From contig JAVTVX010000012.1 of NCBI GenBank assembly GCA_033439265.1, forward strand, positions 10,405,001-10,469,000: a stretch of DNA of 64,000 bases. The letters are read 5' to 3'. Shown in pieces: positions 45,736-57,236 of the stretch. How positions within the stretch are numbered: position 1 is the first letter of the stretch; every line of letters begins with the position of its first letter. The notes beneath the pieces were generated by a model. The model was not told where the DNA came from. It worked only from the letters and a program-made list of their open reading frames with translations, and made no database searches. Origin of the DNA: Dillenia suffruticosa. Taxonomy: Eukaryota; Streptophyta; Magnoliopsida; Dilleniales; Dilleniaceae. Both the position numbers and the translations under genes were made by a program.

Positions 45736-48066
45736 CTCTCCCTCTCTCACGGATCTCTCTCTCTCTCCTGCGGGCGCTGCACAGCCCGCAGCGCGCGGCT
45801 TCCCTCCTAGCTGCTACAGCCCGCGAGCACAGCGGCTCCTGCTCGCGAGCAGCTCCGTCTCGCGAACGCTCTAACGCACACCAGCCGCGACTCCTCTCCC
45901 TCGCGCGCGAACAGCCCACTGCTTCTCTCCCTCGCCTGTTCGCGTGCTGCCCTCTGCCGAGACACTTGCTGCAACCCCAGAAGAGACCCCAGCTCGACAG
46001 TCATCAGTAAACCCTCGAGAACTCTAGCTGAGATTTCAATTCATCCCTTGTACATGTGGTATGAATTTCCGATTGATATATTCTAGGGTTTCAATTTCCT
46101 TTGGTGATTGAACCTAAATACTAAATTTTGCTTCAATTTGGAAGCATTTCAGGTTTCGAATTAAATTGAACAGCGCACGAAGGTTGGGTAGGCAAATGCG
46201 AAAACCCTTGGTCTGAATCTGCACTCCTTTCTTTGCGCAGGTAAGGGCTAATTTCTGAAAATAACTCTAGAATTGTGAAATAATTGCACTATGGTAGAAT
46301 TGGAATGCATGTCTATGAATTGGAAAAATTAGAAGAAACTAAGACTATCTTAATTTAAGAAAATCTATGAGAGTTGTGAATATTAATTTTGTAAAGATGC
46401 AAATGGTGATAAATTGGTAAAATGAGGATAGGAACAAGAAAATGTTAGAAATGAGAGTTAAACAAAATTAGGAAAGTTTGTGAACCCTTGAGTTTGGAGG
46501 AGAAATGACTTGAGAATTGTTATGGTTGCTTCAGGACAATCCATTGGAGTTTGAAAGGAGATTTCTTGAGTATGGATAGGGTGTAGGGAGTGAATACCCT
46601 CTCTAGAGGTGAGTGGTTGGTTCATTCTGTTCATCAATGAGAAATCTGTTTTAAATTGCTTTATAAATGATTTTCGAAAGATTTTACGTGATTTATGCGA
46701 ATTGTTTTGTGACTGTGGGCTGTCTGAACTGAATTATAAAGTATAAATGCATCCGTTGTGTTTAAAAATGATTTCGTGCCATATGTTATTTGATATTGCT
46801 CTATGAATTAATTTGGCATGAGATTGTTGATTATTTGATGGAAAATTATGGCACATGCTTGTGAACTGATTGGTTTAGAAATGAAGGGTGCCGCAGATGA
46901 CTATAGTCATATTCCTACCACGGAGCGACCCAACGGGGTGGCGTGGTTTGGGGTTTGGATGTACAGGGGAGTTAGGCGTCCCTCCCTCTGCGAAAATCGT
47001 ACTATATCTGGTGTACCCCGGTGAGGTACGAGCCAACACCAAGGTAGGGGGTTTGTTTTGAGACATTGGATAGAAAAACCCTTGGCGGGATTTCGTCTGG
47101 ATTTGGCCGCCCTAAGACGGAAGTGATTTCCGATGGAACCCCAAGATTTTCTGAAATGATAATTGACATGGATGCATATTTTGTAAATTGTGATTTATTG
47201 AAATGTTTTATGCATATGAACTGTTATTTATGAGATATGCTTTGACTGCCCCATATTTACCCCTTATTTATGAATACAATCACACCATTGCACTCCACTC
47301 ACTGAGTATACCCTTATACTCACCCATCTCTTCCCCTTTTTCAGAGGAGACTTAGTTGGGACACTACTCGACAGAGCTTGTGCAGTATTTTTACGGATTA
47401 TATAGGTATTTGGCACATGCAGGGTAACTTTTGGAGATTTATAGATCTCAAACCATGGAAAGAGAAGACTGTACATCCCCTACCGTGCGGATTTCATTGA
47501 TATTGGCCGAGTTGTTGGCAAGTATTGATAAAATCTGCTGATTTTTTATTTATTCTTTATTATCTTAATTATTCGATTATTTTTGTAAAACCGTTTATAT
47601 CTGTACTGGGACATTTGGACTGTAAATCTTAATTTCGATACTTTTCTCTGATTTTGTGAAGTTCTGTACAACTCATACCGTCAGGACTCTACCGATACTG
47701 GTTTGTCTTCCTCAGGTAAGTGTTGGTAAAATCCGACGGCTATGTTTTGGGACTTCTTGTTTGTCACATGCTTTATAGAGATGAGAATTCTGAATGGCTA
47801 GGATGGCCACATCGCATGCGTGCTTGTATAGGATTCCACTCCCCGATGTGTGCCAATGTGTATGTTTGAATGTTCGAGGATGGACCGGACAGTCCTTTGC
47901 ATGTGTATTGTTATATGATTTTTCTATTTCTGATGGGTTTGTGTATTGGATGAGTTGTTGTGCTGATTGTAGCCTTGCGGAGTCTCGGTATATGGGGAGA
48001 TTCTACCCGTGTATCGAGACAACGTGGCGGCTGTTGCGTGGTCGATCCGAGGATCGAGGCGTGACA
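45507..48066 (+). repeat. 5' LTR of element G
   Basis: 2.56 kb. Layout: a GGGAAAGTTACTTTCCC inverted repeat at 45548-45564, a CT-rich tract (45573-45760) with (CT)n near 45700-45732, a GC- and CpG-rich block (45765-45990), an AT-rich middle, and a conserved end. CAG/GTAAGG at 46240/46241, TTTTTCAG at 47344 and CTCAG/GTAAGTG at 47715/47716 look like splice sites. Confidence 0.93.
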
Positions 48067-48073
48067 GCTTTAT

Positions 48074-48086
48074 TGGTATCAGAGCC
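48074..48086 (+). other. Primer-binding site of element G
   Basis: TGGTATCAGAGCC, seven bases after the LTR end, complementary to initiator tRNA-Met. Confidence 0.9.
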
Positions 48087-48340
48087 AGGTTCACGATTTT
48101 AAAGGCATGATGGTTTTGAAATGTTTTGAAATGTTTCCAAATGTCCTGAAAGCTCTAAAGGTTTTGAAATGTTTAGTTTTTGAAAAAAAAAAGGTTTAAG
48201 CTCTTTTAAAGGGTCTTCGAAAATTGTACAGAACTTTCCATGGTTTTCTTAGGGAATTAAGAATATTTTTTAGGGGGTTAAGTCTTAGTCTTCACTTAAC
48301 CCTTGACTTAATTCTAATTTCTTATTTTGTATAGGTTGCA

Positions 48341-49650
48341 ATGCCTCTACGAAGGAAAATGAGGAATATGAGCGAAATTCCTCCACAGGAGCACGAGGAT
48401 GAGTCGTCCTCGCATGCTCTTCCTCCACCTACGTCCACACTCCCGGCTCCTTCTACCGGGCCTGCTCCTCCTCCTGTCGCTGCTCTTTAGGAAGTTATGG
48501 AGTGGTGGAGTACCTTTGGAGCACAGTACTGAGCTCCGCGGCTGACTACAGTTCCACCACCTGTTCCTCCTTCGGTACCAACTGTTGCACCCGGTGCCCC
48601 ACTAGCACCCACTCATCCGGTTGCCACTCCAAGCAGCCGCTCTCCAATTCAGTTGTCCAAGCTGATTAAAGAAGCAGGGCAGCTTGGTTGTGAAACCTTC
48701 TCAGCATCTGGTGATCTTATGGAAGCAAAGAAATGGATCAAGAGGGTCAGAAAAGCGGTAACAGATATGGGAATAGAGGATAGTTTGAAACTCTTGGTAG
48801 CCGTGAGATTGTTGGACGAAGATGCGAGCACATGGTGGGATGGAGTGGAGGAAGGGGCAGCTGCACCTCTCACTTGGCACGATTTCCTTAGGGAATTCGA
48901 CCAGAGGTTCTACACCCGATTCGATCGGGACTTGAAGAGAAAAGAATTCCTTCGGCTTCGCCAAGGAAATCTATCTGTGAAGGAATATGATGCGAAATTT
49001 AGAAGCCTATCCTCATTCGTACCAGAGCTAATCATCTCCGAAGAGTGCAGACGCTTCAAGTTTGAGGATGGCTTGAACCTGGATATCCGAGACAAGATGT
49101 CAGTCACGGATGAGCACACATACCAGAACGTGTTGCAATTGGCCTTGAGGGCCGAACAGATGGTGCTTGAAAGGGGAAATGTTAGGGACCGCCAAGGGAA
49201 GAAGAGGTCCAGCGGATTTGTACCGGGCTAAAGCTCTAAGAAGAACAGAACTGCAAACTATCAAAGCGGTGGATTTATTTCGGGATCGGTGGGATTTCCT
49301 CAAAGCCAACAAGTTCATAGATCGAATGCTTCTGGCGTTGAAAATGTTGGATCGGGAGCAAGACCCAGAGGAAGTGGAATGCAGACTTGCCCTACTTGTA
49401 AAGGGTATCACACGAGTCCGTACAGAGGACCTAAGAGGTGTTATCACTGCGGGAAGGAGGGACACCTCTGTTATTCTTGCCCTGAGTTGACAGAAGAAGG
49501 GCAAGGGAGTCGGCAAGTTAGAGGTCCCTCTAGCGGCTCCAAAACTAGTCCAACAGGTTCGATGACACCTTCCACTAGTACCATCCCTAGGACGGGCACA
49601 GGAAGCAGTACAGTAGCTACCCCCTCTCAGTGACCTCAGCCGAGAGCTCA
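48341..49650 (+). pseudogene. gag of element G
   Basis: Gypsy gag. A proline-rich N-terminus is followed by the retrotransposon gag domain, with AKKWIKRVRKAVTDMGI, ASTWWDGVEEGA, FLREFDQRFYTRFDRD and EFLRLRQGNLSVKEYDAKF (about 48720-49000). After FEDGLNLDIRDKM there is a basic region and a zinc knuckle CYHCGKEGHLCYSC near 49440-49480. It would form the particle core. This copy is broken. Confidence 0.9.
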
Positions 49651-49699
49651 AGCTAGGGTTTTTGCCATGACGAATGAAGAAGCTCAGATTAATCCCGAC

Positions 49700-49842
49700 G
49701 TAGTCACAGATAAATTTTCATTTAAATTTAAGTTTGAAAATTGAAAATATGATATCTATGGATTATAACTATGATTTGATGATTTATGATTATGAATGAA
49801 AGGGTATGATGATATAATTATGTTCATGGTTTACATTTATAG
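49700..49842 (+). other. AT-rich spacer between gag and protease in element G
   Basis: About 140-150 bases of AT-rich, non-coding sequence separate NPDVV at the end of gag from [15 protein letters not shown] at the start of protease. Element F has an AT-rich spacer at the same place. It may be an intron or a boundary that lets pol start separately; sequence alone does not decide. Confidence 0.5.
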
Positions 49843-49844
49843 GT

Positions 49845-52800
49845 ATGATGAAAATTTTTGGAGTGGATGCACATATACTCATTGATACCGGATCAAATAA
49901 TTCATTTGTAAGCTCAGGATTTGCAAGACATTCTGATAGGGATTTAGTTCCTCTTGATGAAGAACTGTTGGTCATTACTCCCTTAGGGGAGCATATGATT
50001 CGAAATTTTGTACATAAGTCTTGTGAGGTGAAAGTTGGTGAAACAATCCTTGAAGCGGATTTGATTCCGTTGGATATGAAGGACTTTGACGCCATCCTAA
50101 GCATGGATTGGCTAAGTCTTCACCGAGCTTCAGTAAATTGCTTCACTAAAGAAGTGGAATTCCGTAGGGCAGGACATCCACTACTTGTGTTCACTGGTGA
50201 ACGGCGAGTATTGCCGACCTGTGTGATTTCAGCTCTTGAGGCACGAAGATTAGTGCATAAGGGCTGCGAAGTGTATTTGGCTCATATCATTGACACTACG
50301 GCAGCAAGCCCTAACCTGAGCGATATCCTTGTGGTAAATGAGTTCCCGGACGTCTTTCCAAAAGAGTTACCGGGGTTGCCACCGATTCGGGAGTTTGATT
50401 TCACTATAGATCTTGTTCCCGGTATGGCATCAGTCTCCACTTCTCCTTATCGAATGGCACCGGCAGAATTAAAAGAGTTGAAAGTCCAACTCCAAGAGTT
50501 GTTGAGAAAGGGATTCATCCGACCGAACACTTCACCTTGGGGTGCTCCGGTTCTCTTTGTCAAGAAGAAAGATGGCACTCTTCGATTGTGTATTGATTAT
50601 CGACAATTAAATAAGGTGACCATCAAGAACAAATACCCCTTGCCGAGGATTGATGACTTGTTTGATCAACTCGAAGGGGCCAGTGTATTCTCCAAGATAG
50701 ATTTGAGGTCCGACTATCATTAGTTGCGGATAAAGGAAAATGATGTCCCCAAAACTGCGTTTAGGACAAGATATGGACACTATGAATTCTTGGTGATGCC
50801 TTTCGGCTTGACGAATGCTCCAACAGTTTTCATGGACCTAATGAATCGAGTTTTTCACTCCTATCTCGACAAGTTCGTCATTGTTTTCATTGACGATATC
50901 CTTGTGTACTCCAAAAATGATGAAGAGCATTCAAATCATCTTCAGATTGTGTTGCAGACTCTCCGAGACAAGCATTTATATGCCAAGTTCTCAAAATGTG
51001 AATTTTGGTTGAAGGAAATTGGGTTCTTGGGACATGTAGTATCCGGAGAAGGGATATTTGTTGATCCGAAGAAAGTTGAGGCAATTCTGAAATGGGAACA
51101 ACCCAAAAACGTCACTGAGGTGAGGAGCTTCCTCGGATTGGCGGGTTACTATCAAAGATTCGTAGAGGGTTTTTCCAAAATTGCATCTCCGTTGTCTGGT
51201 TTGACGCGGAAAGGAATCAAGTTTGAATGGACGGATAAATGTGAGCAGAGTTTTCAAGAACTCAAGAAGAGACTCACAACGGCTCCCATACTTGCCCTTC
51301 TTACTCTCGGTGATGATTATGTTGTCTACAGCGATGCCAGTAAACAGGGGTTAGGATGCATCTTGATCCAAGGCGGCGGAACTATCGCCTACGCTTCTCG
51401 ACAGTTAAAGAAGCATGAACTGAATTATCCTACACATGATTTAGAATTGGCTGCGATTGTATTTGCATTAAAGATTTGGCGCCATTATTTATATGGAGCC
51501 ACTTGCAGAATCTTCACCGACCACAAGAGCCTCAAGTACCTGCTTACCCAGAAGGAGATCAATTTGAGGCAAAGGAGATGACTAGAGCTGATCAAAGACT
51601 ACGATTTGGTGATTGATTATCACCCGGGCAAGGCAAATGTAGTTGCTGATACCTTAAGCCGCAAGTCCTCATCTTCTTCTCAGATTCAGGGAGACGCTTA
51701 CCTCTCGTGCCTGGTGGGATTTCGTGCTCTTGGAGCTAGAATTTCTTGTGATGGCAGCGGTGCATTATTAGCGAAATTTGAAGTTCGACCAACCTTGGTA
51801 GACAGTATTAAAGAATTCCAAATCACTGATGAAGAGTTAAAGCAAATAGTAAAAAAGGTTCGCAAGGGTAAAACTAGTGATTTCCATGTTCGGGAGGATG
51901 GTATAGTCATGTATGGGAAACGGATTTGTGTTCCCAAAAATGATGAGTTTCGGAAGGCTATTCTGGAAGAAGCACACTCTTCGGCTTATGCTATGCATCC
52001 TGGAAGTACTAAAATGTACCGAACCATCAAAGAAACTTATTGGTGGTCAGGCTTGAAACGGGAAATAGCGAATTTGTAGCAAGATGTCTGGTGTGTCAAC
52101 AAACCAAAGCCGAGCATCAAAAGCCAGCTGGAATGCTTCAACCATTGCCTATACCTGAATGGAAATAGGAGCATATTACTATGGATTTTGTGGTAGGATT
52201 GCCACGTACTCCAAGTCGTCACGATGCCATTTGGGTGATAGTAGATAGACTCACAAAATCAGCGCATTTCCTCCCAGTTCAGAGTACTTATTCCTTGGAG
52301 AAGTTAGCAAGGGTGTATCTTGATGAGATTGTCCGACTCCACGGGGTTCCGATATCGATTGTATCAGATCGAGACCCTCGATTCACATCTAGATTCTGGC
52401 CTACGTTACAAGAGGCCTTGGGTACCAAACTGAAATTCAGCACTGCATTTCATCCACAGACAGACGGGCAATCTGAACGTACAATTCAAACGTTGGAAGA
52501 TATGTTGAGAGCGTGCGTTATGGATTTCCATGGGAGTTGGGATAGACATCTCTCATTGATTGAATTTGCATATAACAATAGCTACCAAGCTAGTATTGGA
52601 ATGCCTCCCTATGAAGCTCTCTACGGAAGGAAATGTCGGACTCCACTTTGTTGGGATGAAGTTGGAGAACGCAAAATTGAAAACATAGAATTGATTGAAA
52701 CTACCAAGGAAAAGATGAAGCTAATTCGGGAAAGAATGAAGGTAGCTCAAGATCGGCAAAAGAGTTACGTCGACAAAAGGAGAAGGCCACTGGAATTCAC

Positions 52801-53224
52801 AGTGGGAGATATGATATTCTTGAAGATATCTCCTTGGAAGGGCATAGTTCGATTCTAGCAACGAGGAAAATTAAACCCTCGTTATATCGGACCCTTTAAA
52901 ATCCTTGAAAGAATTGGAGCGGTGGCATATCGACTAGATTTGCCGTTAGGATTGCAGAGGATTCATGATGTTTTTCATGTGTCGATGCTGAAAAAGTATT
53001 TGTCGGATCCCTCGCACGTATTGGAGGTTCCTCCAATAGAACTGAAAGAAGACTTGAGTTTCAAAGTACAACCGGTGAAAATCATTGACCGGCAAATCAA
53101 ACAGTTGAGGCGTAAGCAGATTCCTATGGTTAGGGTACTGTGGAGAAATAATAAAGTTGAGGAACGGACTTGGGAGACTGAAGAATTAATGCGGAAGCAA
53201 CATCCGCAGCTTTTTGATGTATAA
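49845..53224 (+). pseudogene. pol of element G (protease, RT, RNase H, integrase, chromodomain)
   Basis: The protease has [13 protein letters not shown] near 49875-49915. RT runs from about 50380 to 50990, with [48 protein letters not shown] and catalytic FIDDILVYS near 50886. RNase H has [15 protein letters not shown] near 51320. The integrase zinc region has MHPGSTKMYRTIKETYWW with CLVCQQTKAEH (about 51990-52115). The core is at about 52180-52620, with [13 protein letters not shown] and [14 protein letters not shown]. The C-terminal [11 protein letters not shown] and [17 protein letters not shown] (about 52970-53210) form the chromodomain-like module of Tekay/Del elements. A few breaks. Confidence 0.95.
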
Positions 53225-53275
53225 ATTGTATTTTGAAACTTCGAGGATGAAATTTATTTTTAGGGGGTTAAGAAT

Positions 53276-55759
53276 TGTAAGACCGACAAAGTTAAAAAAA
53301 AAAAATTAATTGGGAAAGTTACTTTCCCAATTCACTCTCTCTCTCCCGTCACTTTCCCTTCTCCCTCAATTTCTCTCCCCCTCATTCTCTCCTGTGTTCT
53401 GTCTCTCACCCTCTCTCCCTCTCTCAATTTCTCCACCTCCCTCCCTCCATTTACATACTCACAAGCTCTCTCTCTCTCTCTCTCTCTATCTCTCCCTCTC
53501 TCACGGCTCTCTCTCTCTCTCCTGCGGGTGCTGTACAACCCGCGAGCACAGCAGCTCCTGCTCTCGAGCAGCTCCGTCTCGCGAACGCTCTAACGCGCAC
53601 CAGCCGTGACTCCTCTCCCTCGCGCGCGAACAGCCCACTGCTTCTCTCCCTCGCCTGTTCACGTGCTGCCCCCAGAAGAGACCCCAGCTCGGCAGTCATC
53701 GGTAAGCCCTCGAGAACTCTAGCTGAGATTTCAATTCATCCCCTGTACATGTGGTATGAATTTCCGATTGATATATTCTAGGGTTTCAATTTCCTTTGGT
53801 GATTGAACCTAAATACTAAATTTTGCTTCAATTCGGAAGCATTTCAGGTTTCAAATTAAATCGAACAGCGCACGAAGGTTGGGTAGGCAAATGCGAAAAC
53901 CTTAGCTCTGAATCTGCACTCCTTTCTCTGCGCAGGTAAGAGCTAATTTCTGAAAATAACTCTAGGATTGTGAAATAATTGCAATATGGTAGAATTGGAA
54001 TACATGTCTATGAATTGAAAAAATTAGAAGAAACTAAGACTATCTTAATTTAAGAAAATCTAGGAGAGTTGTGAATATGAATTTTGAAAAGATGCAAATG
54101 GTGATAAATTGGTAAAATGAGGATAGGAACAAGAAAATGTTAGAAATGAGAGTTAAACAAAATTAGAAAAGTTTGTGATTGAGTTTGGAGGAGAAATGAC
54201 TTGAGAATTGTTATGGTTGCTTCAGGACAATCCATTGGAGTTTGAAAGGAGATTTCTTGAGTATGGATAGGGTTTAGGGAGTGAATACCCTCTCTAGAGG
54301 TGAGTGGATGGTTCATTCTGTTCATGAATGAGAAATCTGTTTTAAATTGCTTTATAAATGATTTTCGAAAGATTTTACGTGATTTATGCGAATTGTTTTG
54401 TGACTGTGGGCTGTCTGAACTGAATTATAAAGTATAAATGCATCCGTTGTGTTTAAAAATGATTCCGTGCCATATGTTATTTGATATTGCTCTATGAATT
54501 AATTTGGCATGAGATTGTTGATTATTTGATGGAAAATTATGGCACATTGCTTGTGAACTGGATTGGTTTAGAAATGAAGGGTGCTGCAAATGACTATAGT
54601 CATATTCCTACCACGGAGCGACCCGACGGGGTGGCATGGTTTGGGGTTTGGATGTGCAGGGGAGTTAGGCGTCCCTCCCTCTGCCAAAGTCGTACTATAT
54701 CTGGTGCACCCCAGTGAGATACGAGCCAACGCCAAGGTAGGGGGTTTGTTTTGAGACATTGGATAGAAAAATCCTTGGCGGGATTTCGTCTGGATTTGGC
54801 CGCCCTAAGACGGAAGTGATTTCCGATGGAACCCCAAGATTTTCTGAAATGATATTTGACATGGATGCATATTTTGTAAATTGTGATTTATTAAAATGTT
54901 TTATGCATATAAACTGTTATTTATGAGATATGCTTTGACTGCCCCACATTTACCCCTTATTTATGAATACAATCACACCATTGCACTCCACTCACTGAAT
55001 ATACCCTTATACTCACCCCTCTCTTCCCTTTTTCAAAGGAGACTTAGTTGGGACACTACTCGACAGAGCTTGTGCAGTATTTTTGCGGATTATATAGGTA
55101 TTTGGCACATGCAGGGTAACTTTTGGAGATTTATAGATCTCAAACCATGGAAAGGGAAGATTGTACATCCCCTACCGTGCGGATTTCATTGATACTGGCC
55201 GAGTTGTTGGTAAGTATTGATAAAATCCGCTGATTTTTTATTTGTTATTTATTATCTTAATTACTCGATTATTTTTGTAAAATCATTTATATCTGTACTG
55301 GGACATTTGGACTGTAAATTTTAATTTCGATACTTTTCTTTGATTTTGTGAAGTTCTGTACAACTTATACCATCAGAACTCTACCGATACTGGCTTGTCT
55401 TCCTCAGGTAAGTGTTGGTAAAATCCGACAGCTATGTTTTGGGACTTCTTGTTTGTCACACGCTTTATAGAGATGAGAATTCTGAATGGTTAGGATGGCC
55501 ACATCACATGCGTGCTTGTACAGGATTCCACTCCCCGATGTGTGCCAATGTGTATGTTTTAATGTTCGAGGATGGACCGGATGAGTCCTTTGCATGTGTA
55601 TTGTTATATGATTTTTCTATTTCTGATGGGTTTGTGTATTGGATGAGTTGTTGTGCTGATTGTAGCCTTGCGGAGTCTCGGTATATGGGGAGGTTTTGCC
55701 CGTGTATCGAGACAATGCGGCGGTTATTGCGTGGTCGATCCGAGGATCGGGGCGTGACA
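53276..55759 (+). repeat. 3' LTR of element G
   Basis: 2.48 kb, preceded by the polypurine tract TAGGGGGTTAAGAA (53261-53274). Nearly identical to 45507-48066; part of the GC-rich block is shorter here. Ends GCGTGACA, followed by the target duplication GCCTC. Confidence 0.93.
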
Positions 55760-57087
55760 GCCTCACTCGCAAGCAAAGTGCAATTACTGTAGCCATACTG
55801 CAATGCTCAACCGTGGAAGTGACCACCACCCTTAACCAAAAGAAGGCGGAAAAAAAAGCCAATAAAGTGTATTGATGAATAATCATGCCACAAATTTTCA
55901 AAAGTAAACCATGTAAAAATGTTGGGTCTATATTTACCGAACACAATTAAACTTGTCATCCACTTTGATGGAATCTTCTTTTTTGACTTTTAATTCTTCT
56001 ACTGAAAGGATGCTCTGGATTCTCTGATATGATTTATGAGGATTAAGGAGGGAACCCTACCCACTTCATACTGCAAATACTATTAGAAAATCTTTTCATT
56101 GTACCTAGACTATCAAGAACCATACTTTAACAACTAAAAGGATGGAGCCTGATATGCATGATTCTAATTCAAATTACTGAAATGTGCATATTGGCTACTT
56201 TGTTCAATGTGGCTACAAGAAAGTCAATGCAATCTGGTCCGTAGTAAATTTAACAAGGGCACTAGGATAAGCTCCTATACCAGGATCTAGGAATCTTTGC
56301 ACATTTGTGGAATTAGGGAACATAAAAGAGAACAAAACCAAAATGTATAAAAAAATAATAATAATAAATAAATATAAAATAAAGAAAAATTTCAAAAAAA
56401 TTAAAAAAAATCCCTGCTGCTGTCAAATGGTATCTAAAGCGATCCATTTTTGGCAAGTTCAACATAGTTCTCCTAGACGTGCTTGAGTTCATCTCTTGAA
56501 TTCAACAAGAAAATCCAATATAACATTTCTCCCTCTTTCAGAATGTGATATAAAACCATTTGCGTCATTTTCATAATGACAGTGGATATACAGATGTTTT
56601 CATTGATGTGGCGTTATATTGAGCTTTAGACTGAACAAGCACAACCTCATCTCCTCCCACATTTTCCAAAAGAAATAAAAATTAAATAGCACCAATAAAG
56701 AAAAACTGTGTAGCGACAATACAATATCAATGGACACTATTCCCTCCCTTCCCAGTGTATAGTTCATGTTTCTTTTCTCAGACGTCCCAAAACAGCAGTG
56801 CTTGACTAGCATTAGACATTTTTTTATATCATATACCTAGCTTTGTGGAACTTGAAACTTTGGCATGACTTGTAACATTTTTTTTGTAGCAGGGACGAAA
56901 GACGACTTGCAAAAGGTATCCTGGTGAAAGCACTTCTATAGTTATCATCATTAATTAACGGGTCTAAAATTTGGGGAAGAGAAGTATATGACTGGGATCT
57001 GTGACGAATCAACTTCACTATTCACAATTTTTAATAGTAAGTGAAAAATAGAGAATTTTTACAAAGAAATAGTTAAACGAGGCTTTC
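55760..57087. other. Low-copy DNA between elements G and F, with weak exon candidates
   Basis: On the minus strand, ATCCTTTCAG / 56001 to 55938 / GTAAATATAG is a 64-base exon candidate reading EELKVKKEDSIKVDDKF. Open stretches also lie near 56220-56290 (VQRFLDPGIGAYPSALVKF) and 56870-57000 (SLPQILDPLINDDNYRSAF). They are protein-like, but I recognise none of them. They may be exons of the gene whose last exon is proposed near 45 kb, which would put element G in an intron. The evidence is weak. The rest holds nothing recognised. Confidence 0.3.
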
Positions 57088-57187
57088 AGTAACACCAAGA
57101 AAAAAAAAAATCGAAATACTGAGACGCAGCGTTTTGGGGCAAAATGCTGCATTCCCAAATTTGGGGATTAGGGTTGGAAACCCTAAT

Positions 57188-57236
<49 letters not shown>

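Larger units (their letters stand above)
45507..55759 (+). mobile_element. Tekay/Del-type Ty3-gypsy chromovirus (element G), nearly complete
   Basis: Both LTRs are present (45507-48066 and 53276-55759), beginning TGTAAGACCGACAAAG and ending GCGTGACA. Target duplication GCCTC at 45502-45506 and 55760-55764. Internal parts are primer-binding site, gag, an AT-rich spacer, protease, RT, RNase H, integrase, C-terminal chromodomain and polypurine tract. LTRs differ at only a few positions per hundred besides a short length difference, so this is probably a young insertion. The coding region has only a handful of breaks but is not intact. Confidence 0.96.

Noticed and set aside
47794-48102. Cysteine-rich open frame at the 3' end of the G LTR (also 55412-55792)
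   Set aside because: It is present in both LTRs only because they are duplicates, shows no family signature, and runs to the LTR end and primer-binding site.
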